8,400 bases of DNA from Chloroflexota bacterium (GCA_017885485.1 JAFNFZ010000241.1:375-8774); one strand, 5' to 3'. Shown: positions 1 to 7,023, counted from the stretch's first letter. The notes: generated from the letters alone by a model not told the origin. Numbers and translations: made by a program.

Positions 1-2204
1 CTGAATGCGCTGCAGCTTACGTAGTTCACTCCGATGGTATGGAAGTACCGCACCGACCGGGGCTCACCGCCATGCTCCCCGCAGACCCCTATCTCCAGGT
101 CTCTCCTGTACCTTCTTGCCCAGAATACGGCCGTCTCCATCAACCGCCCCACCCCTTTGACGTCGATCACCTCGAAAGGGTTGTCCTGGAGAATACCCAG
201 CCGCAAATATGTGCCCAGGAATTTCTTCTCCGCGTCTTCCCTGCTGAAGGAGTAGACTGCCTGCGTCAGGTCATTGGTGCCGAAGGAAAAGAAGTCGGCT
301 ACATGCACCAGCTTGCCCGCCCGCATGCAAGCCCGGACCGTCTCCATCATCACCCCGAACCGCAGGCCAGAGCCTTTGACGTGCTTCTTCACCCAGAGCA
401 GTTCCTGGACCGTGATAACCTGGGGTACCATCACCGAGACGTTGACCTCCATATCCTGCTCTACCTCGGCCTTGGCCTCACAGATGGCCTCCACCTGCAT
501 TTGATAGATCTCCGGGTTGGTCACGCCCAGCCGCACCCCGCGGTGTCCGATCATCGGGTTTATCTCCCGAAGCTCTCTCACCCTCTCCTTCATGCCGGGG
601 TCGGGGGTGTCTGCCTCGGATGGCAGAAACTCGTGGAGTGGCAGGTCAAGAAGCCTGATGATGATTGGCATCCCCTGCAACTCCCTGAAGATGCCCACGA
701 AGTCGTCTATCTGGAGCTGCCGTAACCTCGTCAGGGACTCTGCCCTCTCTGCCGGTGTCTTCGCCATGATGAAGGCCCTGATCGCCGATAGACGTTCGGG
801 TGCATTGAATTGACGCTCGGTGCGGCACAGGCCCACACCCTCGCAACCAAAGCTCTTGGCCGCTCTGATCATTTCCGCCGTATCGGCGTTGGCCCTCACT
901 CCAAGGCGACGGAAACCGTCTGCCCAGGAAAGGAGTTCGTTCACCTCCGTTGATATATCTACCTTCTCCAGTGGCAAACTCCCCAGATAGACATTCCCTG
1001 CGGTGCCATCTATGGTGATTTCCATTCCCTTCTTGACCACCTGACCCCGGACCTCGAATTGTTCGTTCTCCAGGTCTATCTTCATCTCTTCGGCGCCGCA
1101 GATGCACGGTTTGCCCATAGCCCTGGTGACTATAGCAGCATGGGAGGTGAGCCCCCCTCGGGATGTCAGTACGCCGTCTGCGGCCGCAATGCCCTGGATG
1201 TCATCCGGGCTGGTGTCCGGCCTGACCAGGATCACCTTCTCACTCTTCTCAGCCATCCTCACCACTTCTCGAATGTTGAACGTCACCTTGCCGGAGGCTG
1301 CCCCTGGTGCTGCGTTCAGGCCGTGTACCAGTGGTTCATGCTCCTCAGCAGATTTGATGCGCTTATGCAGGAGAGCCTTCAGTTCCTCGGGCTTGACCCG
1401 CATCACGGCTTCCTCCCGGGTGATCAACCCCTGATTGACCATGTCCACCGCTATTCTCACCGCAGCCTGTCCGCCGCGCTTTCCCGACCTTGTCTGGAGG
1501 ATGTACAGCTTGCCTGCCTCGATGGTGAACTCTACATCCTGCATGTCCTGGAAATGAGTCTCCAAAACACGGGCCGTTTCCTCCAGTTTTCTGTAGACCT
1601 TGGGCATGGCCGATCGCAGGTCTTCAACCGGGCCTGGCGTCCTTGTCCCCGAAACCAGGTCTTCGCCCTGAGCCTGGCTTATGTATTCGCCGAAGAGACC
1701 TGGCTCACCAGTGCTTGGATTGCGGGTGAATATCACCCCGGTGCCTGATCTCTTGTCCTGGTTGCCCATGACCATCGCTTGTATTATGGCGGCAGTGCCT
1801 GTATCCGAGGGAATGCGGTTCAGTCGCCGATACTCCACCGCCCTCAGGTTGTCCCAGGAATCGAAGACCTTCTTGATAGCGGACATCATGGTTGCCTTTT
1901 CCTTGATGTTGAGCACAGTATCCATCATGCCGGGCATTGACACCGGTGCCGAGGAGCGAACCGAGACGGTCAGGCCGTCGCCCAGCTTCTTGCCTGTCTC
2001 GCTCTCCAGCCACTCCATAGCGCTGTCGATCTCTTCGGTCGGCAGACGCCTGCTGCCTTTGTAGACTGCATAGGCATCGATTGAGATCACAAAGCCAGGA
2101 GGCACAGGAAGCCCCAATCTGGTCATGGTGACCAGGTTGGCCCCTTTGTTGCCTAGTAGATTCTTGTCTTCACAATCGGCTTGGAACCGATGAACACTTG
2201 CCAT
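1..2204 (-). CDS. ppdK: Pyruvate, phosphate dikinase, compact form (3' end outside window)
   Basis: Cytosolic enzyme interconverting ATP + pyruvate + Pi and AMP + PEP + PPi, for gluconeogenesis or PPi-linked glycolysis. About 734 residues are visible. Seen: the N-terminal ATP-grasp start GNKGANL (18-24), SVRSS with R83, MPGMMDT (90-96), FTRNPSTGE (159-167), and D223/E225/Q237 matching the ATP-site residues of Clostridium symbiosum PPDK. The phosphohistidine motif GGLTSHAAIVTR has H355, with the regulatory Thr two residues earlier. The C-terminal PEP/pyruvate domain has GLCRTE, RLLDLPLHEFLP, FFSFGTNDLT and GVCGEHGG with C708. TSH rather than TCH, and the Cys-Gly-Glu-His ending, separate it from PEP synthase. 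Odd: LN at 98-99 runs almost directly into AIKKVFDSWD (109-118), omitting about 90 residues present in classical PPDK, so H355 corresponds to H455. Start ATG at 2204 has GGAGGAGG 8 nt upstream. Only about 15-20 C-terminal residues should be missing. Identity is very secure. Confidence 0.96.
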   Translation of the reverse strand, partial: MASVHRFQADCEDKNLLGNKGANLVTMTRLGLPVPPGFVISIDAYAVYKGSRRLPTEEIDSAMEWLESETGKKLGDGLTVSVRSSAPVSMPGMMDTVLNIKEKATMMSAIKKVFDSWDNLRAVEYRRLNRIPSDTGTAAIIQAMVMGNQDKRSGTGVIFTRNPSTGEPGLFGEYISQAQGEDLVSGTRTPGPVEDLRSAMPKVYRKLEETARVLETHFQDMQDVEFTIEAGKLYILQTRSGKRGGQAAVRIAVDMVNQGLITREEAVMRVKPEELKALLHKRIKSAEEHEPLVHGLNAAPGAASGKVTFNIREVVRMAEKSEKVILVRPDTSPDDIQGIAAADGVLTSRGGLTSHAAIVTRAMGKPCICGAEEMKIDLENEQFEVRGQVVKKGMEITIDGTAGNVYLGSLPLEKVDISTEVNELLSWADGFRRLGVRANADTAEMIRAAKSFGCEGVGLCRTERQFNAPERLSAIRAFIMAKTPAERAESLTRLRQLQIDDFVGIFRELQGMPIIIRLLDLPLHEFLPSEADTPDPGMKERVRELREINPMIGHRGVRLGVTNPEIYQMQVEAICEAKAEVEQDMEVNVSVMVPQVITVQELLWVKKHVKGSGLRFGVMMETVRACMRAGKLVHVADFFSFGTNDLTQAVYSFSREDAEKKFLGTYLRLGILQDNPFEVIDVKGVGRLMETAVFWARRYRRDLEIGVCGEHGGEPRSVRYFHTIGVNYVSCSAF
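2119..2135. repeat. Perfect inverted repeat inside the 5' end of ppdK
   Basis: CTGGTCA-TGG-TGACCAG, 7-bp arms with a 3-nt spacer, lies about 70-85 nt inside ppdK. It could be an operator for a dimeric repressor or a small mRNA hairpin. It also encodes the conserved stretch LVTMTR, and short inverted repeats of this size are expected by chance in a window this long. Function is unproven. Confidence 0.3.
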
Positions 2205-2238
2205 GACGTTAACCTCCTCCAGAGTCCCCCGTGGGGCA

Positions 2239-2267
2239 ATTATAGCCTGTGCGAACAGTGGCAACAA
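2239..2267 (-). promoter_or_regulatory. Probable sigma-70 promoter of ppdK
   Basis: Read on the minus strand, a perfect -10 box TATAAT (2244-2239) is preceded by a 17-bp spacer and a weak -35 TTGTTG (2267-2262). Transcription would begin near 2232, giving a leader of about 28 nt that carries the GGAGGAGG ribosome binding site (2220-2213). The perfect -10 and optimal spacing support it. The -35 matches only three of six consensus bases. Confidence 0.6.
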
Positions 2268-2352
2268 GCGATGGTTCGACTGCTCTGGTGCGACCGTGGA
2301 TTCGAGTGCCCCCTATGGTCTGTCACGACACGGATGTTCGCATGGGCCATGT

Positions 2353-2381
2353 TTGACTTCTGGAGAGGGATGTGTTATAGA
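2353..2381 (+). promoter_or_regulatory. Probable sigma-70 promoter of the infC-pheT operon
   Basis: TTGACT (2353-2358, five of six bases) is followed by a 17-bp spacer and TATAGA (2376-2381). The bases TGT just before the -10 form an extended -10 motif. Predicted transcription start is near 2388, so the leader before infC is only about 36-39 nt. That leaves little room for a long attenuator or an L20-binding leader such as the one upstream of infC in Bacillus. It faces away from the ppdK promoter, with the two -35 boxes about 85 bp apart. Confidence 0.65.
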
Positions 2382-2406
2382 TAAAGACCAGATTTTGAAG
2401 GCGCTG

Positions 2407-2414
2407 AAGGAGGT
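2407..2414 (+). promoter_or_regulatory. Ribosome binding site that fixes the infC start region
   Basis: AAGGAGGT is a complete match to the anti-Shine-Dalgarno tail of 16S rRNA. An in-frame TAG at 2418-2420 closes the infC frame just downstream of it, so initiation must lie after 2420. The first usable codons are ATA (2424, 10 nt after GGAGG) and ATT (2427, 13 nt after). The next GTG in frame (2475) is much too far from this site. Confidence 0.8.
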
Positions 2415-2426
2415 AGTTAGCACATA

Positions 2427-2975
2427 ATTAAGGAACTGCGTATCAACGAGAGAATTCGAGCCAGTGAAGTCCTGGTGGTCGGTGAAGGCGGAGAGCGGCT
2501 CAGTGTCATGCCAACGGGCCAGGCCTTGCAGATGGCCAGAGAGAGGAACCTGGATTTGGTTGAGGTTGCGGCCAGTGCAGTCCCGCCGGTATGTCGTATT
2601 TTGGATTATGGGAAATACAAGTATGAGCAAACGAAGAAGGAGCGGGAGGCAAGGAAGAGCCGAAGGACCACCATGGTTAGAGAGATCCGACTCAGGCCCA
2701 GGATTGATGAACACGATCTGGACTCAAAAGTGAAATTGATAGAGCGGCTGCTCTCCAGAGGAGATAAGGTCAAGGTGGCGGTTATCTTCAGGGGCAGAGA
2801 GGTCACTCACCCGGAGCTGGGGAAAAAGGTGCTCCAGTACCTGCTGGCCAATCTGAAGGAGAAGGCTGTGGTTGACCAGCCTCTTCTCGTGGAAGAGAGA
2901 AGCCTGAGCCTCATCTTTTCGCCACCGAAAGTCACTAAGAAGACACCAGCGGAGGTTTCCAGTGCCCAAGATTAA
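2427..2975 (+). CDS. infC: Translation initiation factor IF-3 (non-AUG start)
   Basis: IF3 binds the 30S subunit, prevents premature 50S joining and checks the start codon and initiator tRNA. From ATT at 2427 the protein is 182 residues, a normal length. N-domain: RINERIRASEV (5-15), then LDLVEVA and PPVCRILDYGKYKYEQ (53-68). A basic linker with KKEREARKSRR follows, then the C-domain: REIRLRPRIDEHD (85-97), GDKVKV, FRGREVTHPELG (121-132). No ATG, GTG or TTG lies upstream of the conserved RINERIRA block. In-frame TAG at 2418 leaves ATA (2424) or ATT (2427) as the start. ATT is chosen because infC is the classic AUU-start gene and this gives a Thermus-like N terminus; ATA has slightly better SD spacing. 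IF3 discriminates against such codons, so negative autoregulation is likely by analogy with E. coli. The 3' end overlaps rpmI by 14 nt. Confidence 0.95.
   Translation: MKELRINERIRASEVLVVGEGGERLSVMPTGQALQMARERNLDLVEVAASAVPPVCRILDYGKYKYEQTKKEREARKSRRTTMVREIRLRPRIDEHDLDSKVKLIERLLSRGDKVKVAVIFRGREVTHPELGKKVLQYLLANLKEKAVVDQPLLVEERSLSLIFSPPKVTKKTPAEVSSAQD
2951..2956 (+). promoter_or_regulatory. Ribosome binding site for rpmI
   Basis: GGAGGT lies inside the 3' end of infC, with 6 nt between GGAGG and the GTG at 2962. It supports the GTG start and means ribosomes still translating infC pass over the rpmI start. Confidence 0.8.
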
Positions 2976-3159
2976 GACACACAAGGCCACCCAGCGGCGA
3001 TTCCGTGTCACTGGTGGCGGCAAGATAATGCATTCCAAGATAGGCAAGAGCCACTTCCGACGGCGCAAACCGCCCCGCGTGAAGCGCCAGTACTCCAGTG
3101 ATGTTGTGGTTGACCCCACCAACAGAAGAAGGATAAGCCGGCTCCTGCCCTACGCATAA
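2962..3159 (+). CDS. rpmI: 50S ribosomal protein L35 (bL35)
   Basis: A 65-residue, highly basic protein of the large ribosomal subunit, at the family's normal length. It opens with [20 protein letters not shown], typical of bL35, and continues with the Arg/Lys-rich [13 protein letters not shown] and a C-terminal [11 protein letters not shown]. The start is GTG at 2962, decoded as Met; Pro-Lys-Ile-Lys follows as in other L35 proteins. It overlaps the last 14 nt of infC in another frame, so its translation is probably coupled to infC. The stop TAA directly abuts the ribosome binding site of rplT. Confidence 0.96.
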   Translation: MPKIKTHKATQRRFRVTGGGKIMHSKIGKSHFRRRKPPRVKRQYSSDVVVDPTNRRRISRLLPYA

Positions 3160-3160
3160 A

Positions 3161-3165
3161 GGAGG
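3161..3165 (+). promoter_or_regulatory. Ribosome binding site for rplT
   Basis: GGAGG, directly behind the rpmI stop codon (TAAAGGAGG), lies 4 nt before the TTG at 3170. It decides the TTG start of rplT and allows reinitiation by ribosomes leaving rpmI. Confidence 0.75.
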
Positions 3166-3169
3166 ACCA

Positions 3170-3532
3170 TTGCCACGAGTAAAGAGTGGAGTAGTAACAC
3201 GACGCCGTCACAAGAAGGTACTTGAGCTTACCAAGGGGCATCGAGCCAGTAAGCATACCCTCTATCGGCGGGCACATGAGTCAATGCTGAAGGCATTGAG
3301 CTATGCCTATCGCCACCGACGGGAACGCAAGGGGGACATGCGTCGTCTCTGGATCTGCCGCATCAATGCTGCCGCTAGAGCGGATGGAATATCCTATTCG
3401 CAGTTCATGAATGGTCTGAAGAAGGCCAGTGTGGAAGTCAACCGCAAGATGCTTGCCGACATGGCTGTGAAGGACCCCCATGCCTTCTCTCAACTGGTAA
3501 CTGTGGCCAAGGGAGAGAGCACAGGCAAATAG
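3170..3532 (+). CDS. rplT: 50S ribosomal protein L20 (bL20)
   Basis: L20 binds 23S rRNA early in 50S assembly, and in several bacteria it represses its own operon. The 120 residues match the usual length. Family hallmarks: the N-terminal [19 protein letters not shown] (2-20), TKGHRASK (21-28), the Arg-rich helix [20 protein letters not shown] (47-66) and [19 protein letters not shown] (82-100), followed by DPHAF. The start is TTG at 3170; the next residues PRVK align with other L20 N termini, and no ATG fits. It lies 10 nt after rpmI and 3 nt before pheS. I see no L20-binding pseudoknot, but this was not tested by folding. Confidence 0.96.
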   Translation: MPRVKSGVVTRRRHKKVLELTKGHRASKHTLYRRAHESMLKALSYAYRHRRERKGDMRRLWICRINAAARADGISYSQFMNGLKKASVEVNRKMLADMAVKDPHAFSQLVTVAKGESTGK

Positions 3533-3535
3533 CCA

Positions 3536-4570
3536 ATGCTCACAGAGCTTGAAGAGCTCAGGACGAAAGCGCTCGCTGAGCTCAGCCGCATAGACAACCT
3601 TTCCGAACTTGAGAAGTGGCGTGTCCGCTACTTGGGCAGAAAGGGAGCCTTGACCTCTGTCCTCCGAGGATTGGGCTCACTCCCCATCGAGGATAGGCGA
3701 TCAGCAGGAGCCACAGCCAACGACATCAAGGCATTGCTGGAAGCTGAATTGCAGCGGAAGGAGCAAGGACTTAGGGAAAAAGAGCTGGTTGCAGTCCTGG
3801 AGCAAACTCGAATCGATGTCAGCCTGCCCGGTTATCCTGTTCCCCTTGGTCGCCTTCACCCCACTACCCGGACCCTTCGGGAAATATGCGATATCTTCGT
3901 CTCCATGGGGTTTCAAATAGTGGAGGGGCCGGAGGTTGAATGGGACTACTACAACTTCGAAGCCTTGAACATTCCAAAAGACCATCCCGCACGGGATATG
4001 TGGGCCACCTTCTGGTTGGATACTGAGAGCGGCGACAGATCCCGGTTGCTGCGCACCCATACCTCCCCGATGCAGATACGGTTGATGGAAACCGTACGGC
4101 CACCGATAAGAGCACTGATGCCAGGAAGGGTGTATCGGTATGAGGCCACCGATGCCACACATGAGTCCATGTTCTATCAGGTTGAGGGATTGGCGGTAGA
4201 TCAGGGCATTACCATGAGCGATCTCAAAGGGACCTTGTTCGAGTTTGCCCGCCGTCTCTTCGGAGAAGGGAGAAAGGCGCGCTTTCGCTGCGACTACTTT
4301 CCTTTTGTAGAGCCGGGAGTGGAGATGGCCATCGACTGTTTCATATGCCAGGGCGCTGGCTGTCGTCTGTGCGGCAACACCGGCTGGATTGAGATTCTGG
4401 GCGCTGGAATGGTTCACCCGGAGGTCCTCAGGAGGGTGAACTACGATCCTGACATCTATACGGGCTTCGCTTTCGGCATGGGAGTTGAACGGATACCCAT
4501 GCTCAGGTATGGTATCGATGACATACGCCTCTTCTATGGTAACGACCTGCGCTTCTTGAAGCAGTTCTAG
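3536..4570 (+). CDS. pheS: Phenylalanine--tRNA ligase alpha subunit
   Basis: Catalytic subunit of the alpha2-beta2 class II synthetase that charges tRNA-Phe with phenylalanine. Length 344 is typical. Residues 1-90 form the tRNA-binding helical hairpin. The catalytic core has HPTTRT (108-113), the motif 1 region [22 protein letters not shown] (124-145, the family signature), RTHTSP (173-178), the motif 2 region [13 protein letters not shown] (198-210), QVEGL, VEPGVEM, and motif 3 [15 protein letters not shown] (310-324). It ends in the usual [11 protein letters not shown]312 in GFAFG aligns with E. coli Ala294, which shapes the Phe pocket. Four cysteines (C268, C271, C276, C279) form a knuckle-like cluster seen in many Gram-positive-type PheS but absent from E. 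coli. The start ATG follows the rplT stop by 3 nt; the nearest purine-rich stretch is about 18 nt upstream, so reinitiation from rplT is likely. No pheM leader or T-box is visible. Confidence 0.97.
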   Translation: MLTELEELRTKALAELSRIDNLSELEKWRVRYLGRKGALTSVLRGLGSLPIEDRRSAGATANDIKALLEAELQRKEQGLREKELVAVLEQTRIDVSLPGYPVPLGRLHPTTRTLREICDIFVSMGFQIVEGPEVEWDYYNFEALNIPKDHPARDMWATFWLDTESGDRSRLLRTHTSPMQIRLMETVRPPIRALMPGRVYRYEATDATHESMFYQVEGLAVDQGITMSDLKGTLFEFARRLFGEGRKARFRCDYFPFVEPGVEMAIDCFICQGAGCRLCGNTGWIEILGAGMVHPEVLRRVNYDPDIYTGFAFGMGVERIPMLRYGIDDIRLFYGNDLRFLKQF

Positions 4571-4593
4571 ACTGGCATATCACGGTGGCTTCA

Positions 4594-4611
4594 ATGGATG
4601 TATCAAGATGA
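4594..4611 (+). other. Possible five-codon mini-ORF coupled to the pheT start
   Basis: In the 37-nt pheS-pheT gap, ATG at 4594 opens a frame encoding MDVSR. Its TGA overlaps the pheT ATG as ATGA (4608-4611). GGTGG (4584-4588) could serve as its ribosome binding site, while pheT itself has only a poor one. This may be a reinitiation device or chance; nothing else supports translation. Confidence 0.25.
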
Positions 4612-7001
4612 AAGTGCCCCTTAGCTGGCTTAGAGAGTACGTCAGCATCTCGCAGCCACTCAAGGAGTTGGCCGGGAAGTTGACTATGTCCGGGACTGAG
4701 GTGAAGGGTATCGAGGTCACGGGAAAGGACTGGGACAAAATCTGCGTTGGCCAGATAACTGCTGTCGAGCCCCACCCCAATGCCGATCGACTGAAGCTGG
4801 CCACCGTAGACTACGGCACTGGGCAGTCCACCGTCGTCTGCGGTGACCTCAGCATTCAGGTTGGCGACAAGGTGCCTTTCGCCCGGCTGGGCGCGCAGCT
4901 AGTTGACGGTCACACTGGTGCACTCACGTCGCTGAAGCCGGCCAGGATTCGAGGTGTGGTCTCCGAAGGTATGGCCTGCTCGGAGAAGGAGCTGGGTCTC
5001 TCGGAGAGACACGAACGTGTGATGAAACTGGCCGCTGATTCGCCTGTGGGGGTCCCGTTGGCCGACCACCTGGGCGATGCCGTTCTGGATCTGGAGGTCA
5101 CCCCGAATCGCCCCGATTGCCTTTCTGTCATGGGTGTGGCCAGAGAAGTCGCGGCTCACCTGAGGCAGGAGATGAAACTCCCTGAACCTTCGTATGCCGA
5201 AGAGGGCTCGCCGATAGAGGGGCTTGTGTCAGTGGAGATCGCTGATCCCGACCTCTGCCGGCGCTATTGCGCCAGCCTGATCGAAGGTGTCAGGATTGGC
5301 CCATCGCCTGCATGGCTGCAGCATAGACTCGCTGCCTGTGGCATGCGCCCCATCAACAATATTGTGGATGCCACCAACTATGTCATGCTGGAGTACGGAC
5401 AACCCCTCCATGCCTTCGATTTCCGTCAGATTGGCGGAGGCAAGATTATCGTCCGCCGTGCTTCGGAAGGAGAGATAATCACCAGTCTCGATGGAGTGGA
5501 TCGCGTCCTCAACCCGGAGATGCTGGCCATAGCCGACAGCAAAATACCCGTGGCTATCGCTGGAGTGATGGGTGGTGCCGATAGCGAGGTTATTGACATA
5601 ACCACGTCGGTTTTGCTGGAGTCAGCCAATTTCAACCCCGTAAGCATTCGACGCACTTCGTCAGACCTGAAGCTGCGCAGCGAGGCCTCCATCCGTTTTG
5701 AGAGAGGGATCAGCCCGGAACTGACCATGCCGGCCTTGAAGCGGGCCACTCAGCTGATCTTGAAGCTGGCGGGTGGGAAAGCCGCCAGGGGTATTGTCGA
5801 TGTCTACCCGGGCAAGAGAGAAGCAGAGACCATACTGTTTCATACCTCCTGGGTCAAACGTCTGCTGGGCACTGACCTGCAACGAGAGCAGATAGTCGAG
5901 ATACTTGCCTATCTGGGATTCGATTGCCAGCAGGCTAACTCCTCGGAGACCCTGCAAGTCGTTGTCCCCTACTGGCGCGTGGATGTGAGCAGGGCTGCTG
6001 ATTTGGTGGAAGAACTGGCGCGCATTATTGGCTATGACTATATCCCCACTACCATGCTTGGCAGTCAACTGCCCAGGCAGCAGATCGATCCTGTGCTGGC
6101 CTTCAGGGAGGAACTGCGGGATCTGCTGGTGGGTTGCGGATTTCAGGAGGTCATCAACTACTCCATGAACAGCCGCGAGAGGCTGGAGGGGACTGTGCCC
6201 ATAGAGAAGGCTGTCCGTCTGGCCAATCCGTTGAGCACCGAGCAGGAGTACCTTCGCACCAGCCTGCGTCCCGGCCTGCTGGGGCTCCTGAAAGTTAATC
6301 AGAAGTATGAGGATGCCGGCATCAAGTTCTTCGAGATCGGCAAGGTTTTCTTCGCCAGGGGCGATGATCTGCCCGAGGAACGAGAGTTCCTGGTCGGAAT
6401 AGCCAGTGGTCCTCGTGTTCCACAGTCCTGGTTTGGCGATAACAGTCTTCTTGATTTCTTTGATGCCAAAGGAGCGGTTGAGGCTGTGTTGGGAAGATTG
6501 GGGATGGAACCGGCTTTCGAACCTGCGACTGAGGAAGGCCTCTATCCGGGCAGGGTGGCTCGAATCATGATTGGGCAAAGCCCTGTGGGAGTTGTGGCAG
6601 AAGTGCATCCCGGTGTTGCCAAGAGATTTGACCTTCTTCCTCAGCCGGTCGCCATTTTCGAGCTTGAGCTGGAGAGTCTATTGAACTGCGCCAAACTCAG
6701 AGGCAGGTATCGCCCCGTTTCTCGCTTTCCTCGTTCTGTGAGAGATATCGCCATCATAGTCGACGTTGCGACGCCGGCCGTGAGGATAGTGGAAATCATC
6801 CGTGAGTTCTCTTTGGTGACCCAGGTTACCCTCTTCGACCTTTATATGGGAGAGCAGGTGCCGCTGGGCAAGAAATCCCTGGCCTTCAGAGTAGCCTACC
6901 AGTCTGTTGACCACACCTTGACCGAAGGAGAGCTGGAGTCCGTGGAGCAGGAAATCCTTGTCAGGCTTTCCGAACAACTCGGCGCCACTCTGCGCGCCTG
7001 A
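4608..7001 (+). CDS. pheT: Phenylalanine--tRNA ligase beta subunit
   Basis: Structural, editing and tRNA-binding subunit of PheRS. Length 797 is typical for full-length bacterial PheT. Domains in order: N-terminal MKVPLSWLREYV; an EMAP/OB tRNA-binding domain (about 39-150) with VGQITAVEPHPNADRLKLA and VVCGD; LDLEVTPNRPDCLS; the B3/4 editing domain (about 210-385) with INNIVDATNYVM, GQPLHAFD (H268) and LLESANF (E338) near the Tyr-editing pocket; the B5 domain (about 402-475) ending in DLVEELARIIGYDYIP; a core-like catalytically inactive fold (about 490-690) with ANPLSTEQEYLRTSLRPGLL; and the C-terminal FDX-ACB anticodon-binding domain (about 702-795) with SRFPRSVRDIAIIVD. ATG at 4608 gives the family N terminus, but its Shine-Dalgarno is poor. 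It ends the operon and converges on recO after 22 nt. Confidence 0.97.
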   Translation: MKVPLSWLREYVSISQPLKELAGKLTMSGTEVKGIEVTGKDWDKICVGQITAVEPHPNADRLKLATVDYGTGQSTVVCGDLSIQVGDKVPFARLGAQLVDGHTGALTSLKPARIRGVVSEGMACSEKELGLSERHERVMKLAADSPVGVPLADHLGDAVLDLEVTPNRPDCLSVMGVAREVAAHLRQEMKLPEPSYAEEGSPIEGLVSVEIADPDLCRRYCASLIEGVRIGPSPAWLQHRLAACGMRPINNIVDATNYVMLEYGQPLHAFDFRQIGGGKIIVRRASEGEIITSLDGVDRVLNPEMLAIADSKIPVAIAGVMGGADSEVIDITTSVLLESANFNPVSIRRTSSDLKLRSEASIRFERGISPELTMPALKRATQLILKLAGGKAARGIVDVYPGKREAETILFHTSWVKRLLGTDLQREQIVEILAYLGFDCQQANSSETLQVVVPYWRVDVSRAADLVEELARIIGYDYIPTTMLGSQLPRQQIDPVLAFREELRDLLVGCGFQEVINYSMNSRERLEGTVPIEKAVRLANPLSTEQEYLRTSLRPGLLGLLKVNQKYEDAGIKFFEIGKVFFARGDDLPEEREFLVGIASGPRVPQSWFGDNSLLDFFDAKGAVEAVLGRLGMEPAFEPATEEGLYPGRVARIMIGQSPVGVVAEVHPGVAKRFDLLPQPVAIFELELESLLNCAKLRGRYRPVSRFPRSVRDIAIIVDVATPAVRIVEIIREFSLVTQVTLFDLYMGEQVPLGKKSLAFRVAYQSVDHTLTEGELESVEQEILVRLSEQLGATLRA

Positions 7002-7023
7002 AGCCGCCGGGCAAACTCATCAG

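Noticed and set aside
39..725. A 228-codon open frame on the plus strand over ppdK.
   Set aside because: It is antisense to a clearly conserved enzyme and has low-complexity His/Pro/Leu-rich composition. It is a shadow of GC-rich codon use.
2270..2320. GGTTCGA and GGATTCGA stretches resembling tRNA T-loops.
   Set aside because: The flanking bases do not form T-arm or acceptor stems, and no matching D or anticodon arms are present.
2371..2427. A reading frame giving VIDKDQILKALKEVVST just ahead of infC, resembling the N terminus of Mrp/MIP18-type proteins.
   Set aside because: It has no ATG/GTG/TTG at its beginning, stops at 2425, and its first codons coincide with the predicted -10 box and transcription start of infC. 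It is better read as promoter and leader.
2475..2975. infC beginning at GTG 2475.
   Set aside because: This would delete the conserved RINERIRASEV block of the IF3 N-domain and leave the perfect AAGGAGGT about 60 nt upstream.
3575..3586. The perfect 12-bp palindrome GCTGAGCTCAGC near the pheS start.
   Set aside because: About two such 12-mers are expected by chance in 8.4 kb, and it lies within conserved-length coding sequence.
5661..6608. A 315-codon open frame on the minus strand inside pheT.
   Set aside because: It is fully antisense to conserved PheT domains, has no recognisable family and no supported start. It is a shadow frame.
6981..6998. A GGCGC...GCGCC hairpin at the end of pheT as a terminator.
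   Set aside because: The stem is short, lies inside the coding sequence and is not followed by a T-run.
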